This document shows positions 1 through 13,816 of a stretch of 64,000 bases of DNA, in pieces (the stretch's first letter is position 1; each line of letters opens with the position of its first letter). Source of the DNA: Eublepharis macularius (Eukaryota > Chordata > Lepidosauria > Squamata > Eublepharidae); assembly GCF_028583425.1 (NCBI RefSeq), contig NC_072801.1, positions 20,976,001-21,040,000 on the forward strand, read 5' to 3'. A program made the translations under genes and the position numbers. The notes beneath the pieces are model-generated. The model did not search any database. It saw only the letters and a list, made by a program, of their open reading frames with translations, and was not told the DNA's origin.

Positions 1-859
1 TACTTAGGGACAGGAAATGGGCTTCTTCATCCAGGAACCTGACTAAGTCAGTTATTCTCTTTCAGCCTATCCAGCCTTGCAGGGCTTTTGATGATGAAAT
101 GGAGGCAGAAAGATATATGCTGTTTAAAGTTTAAAAATGTGCTAGGGAATCTCCTTTGGACATGATGGTGCTGTAAAACAAAGAAAGAATACTAGTGCCT
201 TGTTGTCCTGTGTTTCTGTGATGCAAACAACTGTAAGAAGTGCATGACTTATTAATTTTAAAAGGTTAGGGTGGTAAGCCAGCAGTTACGAAAATAATAC
301 TGAATTGTTATACTCATGGGGGGGGGGAATCCCCTGGGCTGTTATCTTATAATGAAGCCTTAATATTAGTCTGGATTTCCTCAATGATTGTGCTTCTGAA
401 ATGCAGACACTTGGTTCTTAGAGAAGGGGGAAGTCTGTTTCTAAACACAGTTTGAGACACTGTGTATGTGGCTTGAATATGTTTGCTGGCACCGGTTCAG
501 CACAATTACCGTACAATGGGTGTGGAGTGGACTGCTAGAAGAATCACGCTGATGCAATTCTGGAAAATCTGATGCCGTGTGACACAATATAAAAGGCAGA
601 GGAATAATACCCTGGCTTTTTATAGCACCTTTCTTCAAGGAACAAACTGTGTTGGTTTTTATTTTATATAAACATATGAGTCTGCCTTCTACCAAGTCAG
701 ACCTTTGGCAATCTAGCCCTATTCTGACAGGCAGAGGCTCTTTGGAGTCTCAGACAGAGAGGGATCTTTCCCCAATGTCCATTAGAAAAGATCTTTTAAT
801 TGGAGATGCCAGAAAACTAAACTGGGGCTTTCTGCTAATATAACGTGTGCTCTGCCATT
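1..859. other. Unannotated flank, no gene seen
   Basis: I find no convincing exon, repeat family or RNA gene here. A short G run lies near 310-317. Short frames on both strands lack splice or protein signatures. Confidence 0.5.
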
Positions 860-968
860 AAGGTTGCTGGCCTCCCGACGGTGGCCAGTGATCTCCCTGA
901 ATTACAACTAATCTCCAGGCCATAGAGTTCAGTTCCCTTGGAGAAAATGGCTGTTTTGGAGTGGGGAC
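860..968 (-). mobile_element. hAT-like non-autonomous element fragment, GGTTGCCAG-end family
   Basis: The stretch begins AAGGTTGCTGGCC and carries the block 'attacaactaatctccagg ... gttcccttggagaaaatggc'. The same block occurs in reverse orientation in the complete copy at 30328-30546, so this is a second, 3'-truncated copy of that family. It has no coding capacity. Family assignment rests on the 30.3-kb copy. Confidence 0.6.
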
Positions 969-1130
969 TCCACGGCATGTGTGTGTGTGTTATGTGCCAT
1001 CAAGTCACTCCCATCCTATGACGATTCTATGAGAGACCTCCAAAATGTCCTATCATTAACAGTCTTGCTCAAATCCTGCAAACTGGAGGACATGGCTGTT
1101 TATTGAGTCAAGCCATCTCATTTATACTGC
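969..1130. repeat. Degraded squamate interspersed repeat with a short TG tract
   Basis: A (TG)n stretch leads into 'atgtgccatcaagtcac', followed by 'ccaaaatgtcctatcattaa' and 'ttattgagtcaagccatctc'. I recognise this text as a dispersed lizard repeat, but I cannot name its class from sequence alone. The copy is clearly diverged. Confidence 0.45.
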
Positions 1131-2185
1131 ATGGATAAACCAGGTCCACAAATTGTACTTCAAATTTGTGGACTACTAATGAAATGTAAAAAAAGGTATT
1201 CAGAGAGCAAGAGGGTGCTAAAGATGCTTTTCCCTTGTGGTGCCATTTGGTCTACGAATCCCTCACAGATTTCTCCACAAACTGTAATTTCAAACAATAC
1301 CCACATTTTGGTAAATCTGTATTGTATATATAATTGTATGTTATCTAATCTTTATCTTATCTAATGAGTTTTTGTCATTTTGTGACGGCCTATGGTTGGT
1401 TATACACAATAAACTCTGAACAAATAATACTATGGATTTGTAGTGTAGGTTACTTCGAAGTTAAAAACACAGTCCTCTGCATCTCTGTCTAGAAGTACTT
1501 ACTCCCAGGTACTTGTGCATAGGCGCGCACCTTCAATAATTTCTAACTAAATTTGATTTAGATCCAACGTGAGTGAAGGATAAGGCTCTTAATTTCTATC
1601 CTTTTCCACAATGAGGGCTGGGGGGAGAGCAATTCGACCTTGAGCCTGGCGTTGTGCCTGTGACGGTGCACCGATGCGTGAAAACTCGTAACGTTTGCAA
1701 ACGAGTAGTGCGGCAACGGAACGGTGAGAGGTACTGAGCATGCTTACGCTGCTAACCTCCCCCACTCCCCCTAGCGGTCGCGCCGCAGTCCAGCCGCAAA
1801 GTTCCAAGCTGAAGCGGATAGGAAAAGGCGGAAGGCAGCCTAAAGAATGGAGGGCCACGAGAAGGGTAGAGGGAAGGCGAGAGCTGTGCCCCACTGTGGT
1901 GACTGCCAGCGCATCCCGTCTAAAACCGGGACTCAAGCGTCCGCTCCAGTTTCCCAGCGCAAAACACGAAATGGTTCCTTCGTGAAAAAGCCCAAAGGGC
2001 AGAGCGACGCCAACCGGCGTCTGGCAGAGGCACCCGCTTTTTAACCGGAAGGTTAGCTGCGGGACTTCTCCGGCTCGTCTCTCAGGGGTCGGTGGCGCTC
2101 TATCCCTCTGCACCTTTATGGTGAAAAATCCCTGTCTACCTTGCGTTCGAGGCGAAGGTCCGTTCTTTTGTGGTTTGGAACGCAA

Positions 2186-5928
<3,743 letters not shown>

Positions 5929-5949
5929 GTCCATATTGAAATCCACTGA
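5929..5949 (+). CDS. SMIM10: SMIM10-family protein, exon 2 (last six codons and stop)
   Basis: After the strong acceptor TTTCTGTTTTAG the exon reads VHIEIH and stop. This restores the conserved family ending VRLQ-VHI and joins exon 1 in phase 0. Only 21 bases are coding. The exon continues as the presumed 3' part of the SMIM10 message, which is also the first coding exon of the ankyrin protein starting at 6006. Out-of-frame ATGs at 5953 and 5960 lie between the two frames. Confidence 0.88.
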   Translation, partial: VHIEIH

Positions 5950-6005
5950 TTCATGACCTATGCTGCTCTTCAAAGGCATTCCAGCAGCCCCTGCAGTTCT
6001 ACACA

Positions 6006-6827
6006 ATGCAGAGCTTTCAGGAGAAGCAAACCTCACAAATCTCTTGCATGAACCTGGGAAAGGAAAATGACTTAGGAGCTGGACAGGTATGCAGAAGTGC
6101 TCTCAGTCAGCAGGATGAGATTCTTCATCTTCCATCGATCCATTCGTTAATGAACAATACTGAGGAGGAAAATGGGAATTTACAGCAAGAGTTGTTTTCT
6201 CTGAAGATCAGGAACTGTGCTGTCTTTAGAGCTGTGCCGCTGCCTCACATTGCCAGAAAAATGGCACCTTGTCCCAGTGATTCAGGGGCCAGGCACACCA
6301 AGAAATTTCTGGGCCTGCTTTCCCCCCCGGAACCAGATGCATTGGAGAAGGTTTTTTGTTGCCTTGATCACACTCTGGCAGCAGACTGGCTGAGGAAAGC
6401 GCATAGTTTAATCAGGGACTTGGGCACCTGGAGCTGCTGCGGGGATAACTTTGTTCAGTTTGCACACTTTTGGCTGTCGGAGCTCCAGCAAAATCAGAAG
6501 CAGCAGTTGTTGGAACTGGAAATGGGTATTATCAAGAACGAACTTCGCCTTGCGCTTCTTCAGGGATCGGACTCCAAGGAGCTTCAGCCTTTCGATTTTA
6601 ATGCCATCCTGGCTTCAGCGCTGAGTGAATACCCAACAGAACTTGTCAGCAGCCAGAGTTCATGTGTTTTCCTTGACTACTTAAACTTCATGGCTTTGGA
6701 TCAAACTCCTGGATATAAGAAAATGCTTTCGAGTATACAGTACGCGTCCAAGAACCTGCAGATAGCCCAGTGGTTGCTAGTTATACGAGCATTTGTTCTT
6801 GCAAATCTCTGGCATGCAATAGTGAAG
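6006..6827 (+). CDS. Ankyrin-repeat protein of unknown function, coding exon 1 (helical N-terminal region)
   Basis: I do not recognise this gene. The exon supplies residues 1-274 of a predicted 483-residue protein assembled from five phase-matched exons. Residues 1-100 are polar and probably disordered. From about 100 (KFLGLLSPPEPDALEKVF) to 274 the sequence is dense in predicted amphipathic helix, with a Gln/Leu-rich stretch near 158-186 (ELQQNQKQQLLELEMG). It matches no domain I know. There is no signal peptide, and hydrophobic stretches such as 256-270 look like buried helix rather than membrane. The start is the first in-frame ATG after an in-frame stop at 5937-5939; its context (ACACAATGC) is modest and M15 is possible. 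The donor is GAAG|GTAAAG in phase 0. The exon is continuous with SMIM10 exon 2, so the two frames share a transcript unless a separate promoter is used. Confidence 0.75.
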
Positions 6828-9548
6828 GTAAAGCCGCAATAGTTCTGATGTGCTTCTGCTCAGTGTTTGGCATATACTCTATAAAGTACATTAAGGCACA
6901 ACGGGTACCGTGCAAGAAAATTTCAGTAGGTATTTTAGTACACTTACCTGGGCAGCTAAAGTTGTTATGCCCATTACATGTGTTGCTTGTAACCTGTTCG
7001 GTTGATGTGCACAGATCTGTGCTATTGCTGGGGGTGAGTGCTCCCCTTCTGTGTGGAGAAGCTTGAGAAACTAACTCTGGTGGTGGCTGATGATTATAGG
7101 ATTGCAGGTGAGTAGGTTAGGCTGGAGGGGTTTTTTTTACCCCTACGAACTGGAATTCAGGTTAACCTGTTCACCTTCTTGGCATTTCTATGGTTCCAGA
7201 GTTGGTAGGGAGCCGGAGTTAATTCTTGGCCATAATTTGCTATATCACACTCTCTGCAAGGAAGAAGGAGCAAGGTGTGTGCACAGTGCCAACAACAACC
7301 TGCGGGTCCTTGGACACATTGGTTCACTGTGGCGTCTGAAGGGATCCTTGGGAGTTGCAACTGGAGTGAGCTGTCATAAGGACTTTTCAGTGGAGAAGAT
7401 GTGACAGTTTTGAGGTCATTGAATAGTAAGATGTAGAGCTCTGATGTTTAGTAGAGGAAACAGGCTAATTACCGAAGTGCCCCCAAACTGTCAGGTAGCA
7501 GATTTTTTTTTCTTTTCTTTGGGGAAGAAAAAGTTCTATTTTCAGGGCAAATGCTTGAACAATAGGTAGTGATCACCATCTTAGAAAAGGCATTCTTCCT
7601 CTGCTCTCCGGAGGAGGGAATGCCTCTTTTAAGGTAGCACTTGCTGTGAGTTATATATACATGTATCTAAATCATGTATGTGGTTTTCCTTTCAAGCTCC
7701 TTTGATTATATGCACATTTATGCAGATTTCATTGATTAAAATCTGTTTACTTGTAGTAACTTTTTTTAATTAGGTGGCAGCCCTGGTTTAAACATGGTTT
7801 GCAGAGCTAGCTGAAAACAGCATTAAGGGCTCCCATCCTGTTACATTTCTCTGGTCCCATATATTTCTTTGGTTGAACTCTACTGTGACTTGCTTCACAC
7901 ATTTGCTTTCTCTTGAATGTATGCATGGCAAGGAAATGTCATTCTTGGCTTTTTGCACCTCTATCACATGCATGCTTGAAAGCATGTATTTGCTTTGAGC
8001 TTATGTTACATTTTTAGGCATATGTGCAAAGAGTTTCAGAAGTGCCCTTTAAACTATGACACGTTGAAGCGGCCCCTCAGCTGGTGTTGTATGGTGTTTG
8101 TGTTCAAAGTGGTCTGCCCTTTGCAGGGTATTGGAAGATTACCCGCTGTAATAACAGCAGAGCAAAAGGTACTTTTGATCCCTAGCACACACTCATGTGA
8201 GTCTCTTTGAAGAGCTGCTTAGATCCTTGCAGATAAAATTTCACTTTCCCATGGCCTTTTCCAGAAGTCTGCATAAGAATTGGCACTTCTCCTGATTCTG
8301 TTGTGGCTTCTCTGCAGGCCTGATTCAGTGATGGAGATCTAGGGCACTAATGTATGCTCGTGTGCTTCACTTGACATTCCTGAGACATACTTGGGATTAA
8401 GCATTTAGAGTGAAGTGCTCAGTTGCCCTGTTTTCTCCCAGCCGTACCCCCACATTAAGCTATGACAGCTATGAGTAGGCTGTGCCTGACGATTTCTGCT
8501 TTTTTTTTAAGCACTAGGAGAAAAAGATGGGCGCCCTCTCTCACTAGTCATCCTTAGGAACAGTTCCAACCTTGCATTTCTTGGGTTAGGATATAAACGG
8601 AACTATCTCATTTTAATGTAGACCTACAGTTCATGCAGCCTGTTCTGACTGGTAGCAGAATTCCTAGGTCTTAGGCAGAGATTTTCCCCAGGGTTGTTAT
8701 TTAGATCTTTTAACTAAAGGTGATGAGAGCTGAATCAGGCCAAATCTACAGTCTTGCTACAGTGCTGTGTTAACGATGAGAGTGCAGAATTGTGTAAGAG
8801 GGCTGCTGGTCATACAAGAATACGACCTAATTGAGAACAACCTTCAGATGAGAGTTTTGCATGTGATTCTTGGGTGAAGGGGGCATCTCTTTTTTCAAAG
8901 TTTTTAAAAAACAACTTTATCTGCACACTTTCTGTTGTTGTTTTTTTAAAAAAATTGTACTCTGAGCTTCTTGGTTGTTAGCTTGCAAAATCAGGGCTTG
9001 CAATGTAGCAGACACCTGAAGGAGCAAGTTGTGAAGATTAACTGTGAGGAAGCTGTTGCGCTTTTAGATGGACAAGAGTTGACATTTTTGCACTGCTATA
9101 AAACGTTATCTAGTGGTCTTACTAACTTGTGATTGGTGCTGTGAGCAAAATCTGTTACAGCGGTGTAGTTCTTGCTGCAAAATTTTAGGGAGTCAAGGAA
9201 GGGAAGTGTAGCTATTTGCATTAGAAGGATTTTTGTTGTTATACCAAATAGAGTTTGTCTTTTCCCAGTGCCAGTACTGTCAGTTTTAAGAAGATGAAGC
9301 TCCTCTTCCCCAGTACAATAGTTACTGAAAATCAATGGGAGTCTTTTGGAAAACGATGTGTATGAACTCACATTACCTTTTGTCGAATGAATCTATATCT
9401 GGTTCATATTGCAAATGGATGTCTCTTAATCAGAAGCAAGTAATACACCTGTGGAAAGAGATATGGACATCTCCAGAGGGCAGCAGTGAAACTTGTTTTA
9501 GGTAGTTCAGGCATGCTTTTCTTTCAGAACTGGTTTTTAACTTTAAAA

Positions 9549-9770
9549 CCAGTGTGGTATAGTGGTTTGAGTGGCAGACTAGGACCTGGGCGATCTAAGT
9601 TCAGATTCCCTACTCAGCTGTGAAACTTGTTGGATAAATTTGAGCTAATCGCTTTCCCTCCCCACCAAACCTACCTCACAGGGTTGTTGTGCAGGCAGAA
9701 CAGAGGAGGAGAGAGTCATGGATAACCAGCCACCCTGAACATCTGGGAAGGACAGGATAAAAATGGGATG
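9549..9770 (+). repeat. tRNA-derived SINE (family A), near full length
   Basis: The head 'ccagtgtggtatagtggttt' contains a box-A-like promoter, and 'agttcagattccc' is box-B-like. The body has 'cctacctcacagggttgtt', and the copy ends near 'ggataaaaatgggatgg'. At least nine related pieces occur in this window on both strands. The copy is moderately diverged. Confidence 0.75.
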
Positions 9771-10296
9771 GATTCACCTGATAATATTCCCGGAGCCAAG
9801 TACTGCTATCCTTTAAGAGTGCTTTCAAAATAGGGAAAGGGTTATAAAATCGTGTGCTCTGTCCCCTCCGCAGCTGGAATCACTTTCCCTTTGAACTTGA
9901 ACCATTCTTGGATGCAATTCCTGGGTCCAGTGTTCTTTTGTGGCACCCAGGATAAGAGAGGATTGTCTGAAGCCTGCTTCAGATTCTGAGTTAGGGGTGC
10001 ATCTGTTGACATCGGCTAGGGTTAACACTGGTGCAGGCTAAAACACCTTTCGTTGTGGCTCTGTCAGTCCCTTGCTAAAAAATGGATTTGGTGACTGGTT
10101 CGTTTCTCCTGCTTTCAGCCTTTGGCTGGCTCCTACTGCTTTTAATTTGTAACTGTGCGTATTGTACTTGCATGTCTGCATAATTCAGCTGCTTCTGAAT
10201 GTGACATCACAATCCACTGATCATATTGAGTGCGGCTTAGCTATGGTAGTTAAATGTTTTAGGGCTTGCACCCCAAATACTAAACAGGCTATCATG

Positions 10297-10380
10297 GAAT
10301 GCGGTCCTAAACAGACATAACACCCTTTAAAGTCCATTGAAGGTTTTGAAGGACGGGAGTCTATTTAGGATTGTACAGTC
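10297..10380. repeat. Short MITE-like repeat, 'gcaatcctaa' family
   Basis: The ends are complementary ('gcggtcctaaacag' and 'atttaggattgt'), with 'aagtccattgaag' inside. Related copies lie at about 15712-15800, 18358-18412, 44905-44992 and 57344-57421, all with the text 'cattgact(t)caatgg' or a derivative. It looks like a tiny palindromic DNA element with no coding capacity. Confidence 0.5.
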
Positions 10381-12067
10381 AGTTAACTATGCTTACTGTT
10401 TTAAATACTATATATTATTTTTTAGCTATTTTGAAACAGTTTCTCCATTAAAGAGATCTCAAACTACTTATTCTTATTTGGGGTACGTATCTATTGACTT
10501 CACTCGAGACCACTGTGGCTCTTACCCTTTCGGATGCTTTCGTCCAGGTGTGTAATGAACCAGGGATTCCATGAGAGCAGAGGCACTGTAAGGAGGTTTT
10601 GGTGCAGGAGAACCAGTAGCCTGTCTCAGACTGTGATATGCTCAAACACATATATAAGCTGCACAGTTTGTTTTCAAAGGAATTGTGGCAATGACTTTTT
10701 ACAAACATAACAAGAGATGTAGGTACTACAGAAGAATATCATGTGGTCAAGAGCAGGGGATTGAACTACAAAGGTGATTTTTCTCAAACTTCCAGAGCTA
10801 GAGATGGATCTTACAGTAAAAGATGCATACTTGTATATAGCTGTTAGAACTGCCGTAATAGTCATTTGCTAAGGGATTATTGCTCATGGTCAGCATGCAA
10901 AGAACTGTGAGGTTCCTTGTGTCTAAAGGGACTTGAGTTCCTTGAATGGCGTTCTCCCCACTCAGGCCATGCGACAACCTGTTTTTGAAACTCAAAGAGT
11001 TTTCAAAATCAGTTTGATGTGGCACTTGGAGCCTGTTGTTGGAAGGGCAAGTGTTGTGCATGTCAGCAGGGACTTCTTAGAGAAAAAATAAAGTCATTCT
11101 AAAATAGCTCTTTGTATACAAGACAAAGCTTGTTAACTGTGTGTAATTTTCTAAATTTTCTAAAAATGTGTCTTAATGAATGAATTTAATGCTTGTGAGT
11201 GTTAATGTAAACTGTGTATTTTTTGCCTTGCATATGATGATTACAAACCTGAAAGGGAATTGATACATTCCAGCAGAAACTGAGAGGAAGGTTGATTTAG
11301 TAAAATTATGAACAGCACGATCCACAACTCTTTTAAGCTGAACATTAATCATAGGTCCCACATGTGTTTACTTGGAAGGATCTCTCAGTGTGTTCAGGGG
11401 GGCATTTCAGGTAAGTGAGCACAAGCTTGTAATCTTATTTTGACTTCTAGCAGGCTAGTGCCCCTGTGCTCAAATTGATGTTCAAAAGTCCCATGTAGTC
11501 TAATGAATCTTACTTTCAGAGTACGGATTGCAATCTGTAATGAAGAAGATAGAGGAGCTTCATCTTAATTGAGTTGTGGGCTGGACTGTAAACATCTCTT
11601 GCATTTCTGCACTTTATATTTGCAAGCAAATCTACTTCATTAAGTTTTCTTGCACTATTAGAATTTAATTGTCAGAGCGTCTCTGTGGTGCTTTTGAAGG
11701 TCAGGAGACTTAGTATACATCAAAAAATGGGCCTGCTGAATATGAAATTATCTAAAAACACTAGAGTATCAGCTTACCAGTCTTTATTGAGCAGCGACCA
11801 TTCCAGGACGAGGACTTAAACATCTGAAGGAAAGGATTTTACTCCTGTAGGGTCAAGGCAGTTATAGGAAAGACGTTTTTACTAAATCTCCTTTAATGCT
11901 GGCATCTGAGATCCATAAAATAGTCTCTCTGCACTTAAGTGCGCTCCATTCTTCTCAAAACAAGGACTGGGTGTAGCTGGAGGGTTTGTGGATTGTTTCA
12001 TCTGCATACAAGTCCTTGAGGGCTTATTATACTGTAGCAAAATAACTTTGATATACTACTTTGGATT

Positions 12068-13575
12068 AGGGGTGTGCACCAAAAAAAGAAAATCAGGAAA
12101 TTCAGATCTGGGATTTGGGGATCCCAAAAAAATCCAGGATCCTCAAAGTTCAGGAAAGATTCCCTGATCTGGCTTGGACAGTTCAAAGAAATCTTGAGTT
12201 TATTTGGCTGTTATTCCCTATGGGAAAAACTATCTGGGGGCTATCCAGGAGGCTGGGAGTGGCATTTGTCAAGCAAATGCCACCAGCCTACTCCTGATTG
12301 TCCTCTAAACACCCCCCCCCAAGTTTCAGGAAGAGTGGATTCTAGGGTCCAGTTCTGTGAGTCCCTGAACAAGGCACCTCTTGCCACTCCATTGTTTCCT
12401 ATGGAGAAAAAGTCAAAGCAGCTGACTCCCACTGGAGAAACATACTGGGCAAAGCTGCCATGGCAGAGGCACACACCCAAATGCAAGCTCCACACACAGA
12501 ATGCCCAGCAAAACCAAACCCCCCAACCCCCCAACTACCCGAGTGTTCCCGAACAAGCTGCCTGGAGCCACTTTCTTATGATGCGAATGTTTCCAAGCTG
12601 GTTCTCAGGGCATGAATGCCAGTGGCCAGGAGCACTACTTCCAAAGCAAGCTCAATCCAGGGGAAGCCCGACAGAACCAAATTAAAGCCCCTCCCAAACC
12701 CAAGTGCCCCTGAACAAGCTGCCCAGCTTACTCACCGTTGTTCCCTATTATGGGAAAGTTTCCAGTCTGGTTCTTGGGCACAAATACACCAGGGCGCAAG
12801 GCTGCCATGGCCATAGCACACTCCCAAATGCAAGCTCATCTTTGAGAAAGCCCAACAGAACCAAAGTGAAGCAAGGCATTGGAATCCCCCAGAACCAAAG
12901 TGAAGCAAGGGGACTAACATAAAATCAGAGAATCACGTTCATTCTACCCAAACCAAACTGAAGCAAGGGACACTGTCGCAACTTAGCCCAACAGAACCAG
13001 TGTCATTCAAAGCAGCCAGGTAGAACCCAGAGCAAGTGGGAGAACACCGTAGATCAGAACCAAGCAAGTGCCCAGCTACAAGCACAAGGCAAATGGCAAG
13101 CAAACATAGTTGTTATGAGATGGATCCTAAGGTGAGAGTGAGGGACAATTTTGGGAAACCCAAGTTCACCTTTCTCTCTCTGCAGGCACTCGCACTTGCT
13201 CTGAGGCAAGCCTGTTTGTTTTTTTAAACTCCTTGCAGGGCAATTTGGAAAAGGTTCTCTCCTCAGAGACTGCCATTGGCCAGAGAAGGAGAACACCTGC
13301 AAGGATTGGCCACTCACTACTCCCTCCCTGCCTTGCTCCCCCTCCTCCCTGCCTCTTCCTCCCTCTCCCCTTTTTTTTGGAGGGAAATGCTGTTTCTTTC
13401 TGAGAAGATAAGGGAAACAGTCAAGCTATTCCTACTGAATTAACCTGGATTTATTTGGGGGGTCAATCCAAGTACCTGGATTGAATCTGGGATTCTCTAA
13501 TAATCCGGGAAAGCAGGATTTTGCCAAATCGGCAAAAATCCAGCTTTTTCCCTGGACCCAGATTGTGCACCCTTA
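12068..13575. mobile_element. Large non-autonomous hAT-like element, about 1.5 kb
   Basis: The ends are inverted: AGGGGTGTGCACC on the left and TGTGCACCCTTA on the right. Inside, a unit of roughly 170-200 bases is repeated in degenerate form between about 12370 and 13000, marked by 'gaacaagctgcc' and 'cccaacagaacc'. An open stretch at 12074-12685 shows no protein signature and is best explained by biased composition. I could not see a clean target-site duplication. Confidence 0.6.
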
Positions 13576-13715
13576 GTCTGACTGAGATCTACTGTATGAT
13601 CACTAGGATGCTGTTTTCATGGTCTCTGGTTTTAAAAAAGTTTTTTAAAAAAATTATTGACAATTCATGTAAAGTCATAAGATTGACTAAACAATGTCAT
13701 GCTTTTAAAATTCAG

Positions 13716-13816
13716 TTCTATAAGGCATTGGTCAGTACCCAGATCTCTTCCGAGCAACATGTCGAGAGTTCTGTTTCCGCTCCTGAAAAGCAATCCTGTG
13801 ATGTAGTTAAAGAAAG
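13716..13816 (+). CDS. Ankyrin-repeat protein, coding exon 2 (linker)
   Basis: This exon gives residues 275-307 and part of 308. It starts after AAAATTCAG in phase 0 with FYKALVSTQ and ends AAAG|GTAAGA in phase 2, which exactly fits exon 3. A second in-frame acceptor (TACCCAG, exon start 13743) would remove nine residues, so either choice keeps the frame. The encoded segment is polar and Ser/Glu-rich and probably links the helical region to the repeats. Confidence 0.62.

Larger units (their letters stand above)
6828..12067 (+). other. Ankyrin gene intron 1, proximal part
   Basis: Apart from the SINE at 9549-9770 and a small MITE-like repeat at 10297-10380, I see no gene, RNA or repeat that I can name. 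No splice-bounded frame extends the ankyrin protein here. Confidence 0.5.

Noticed and set aside
12074-12685. 203-codon open frame
   Set aside because: It lies inside a non-autonomous transposon made of degenerate tandem units and shows no domain or splice support.
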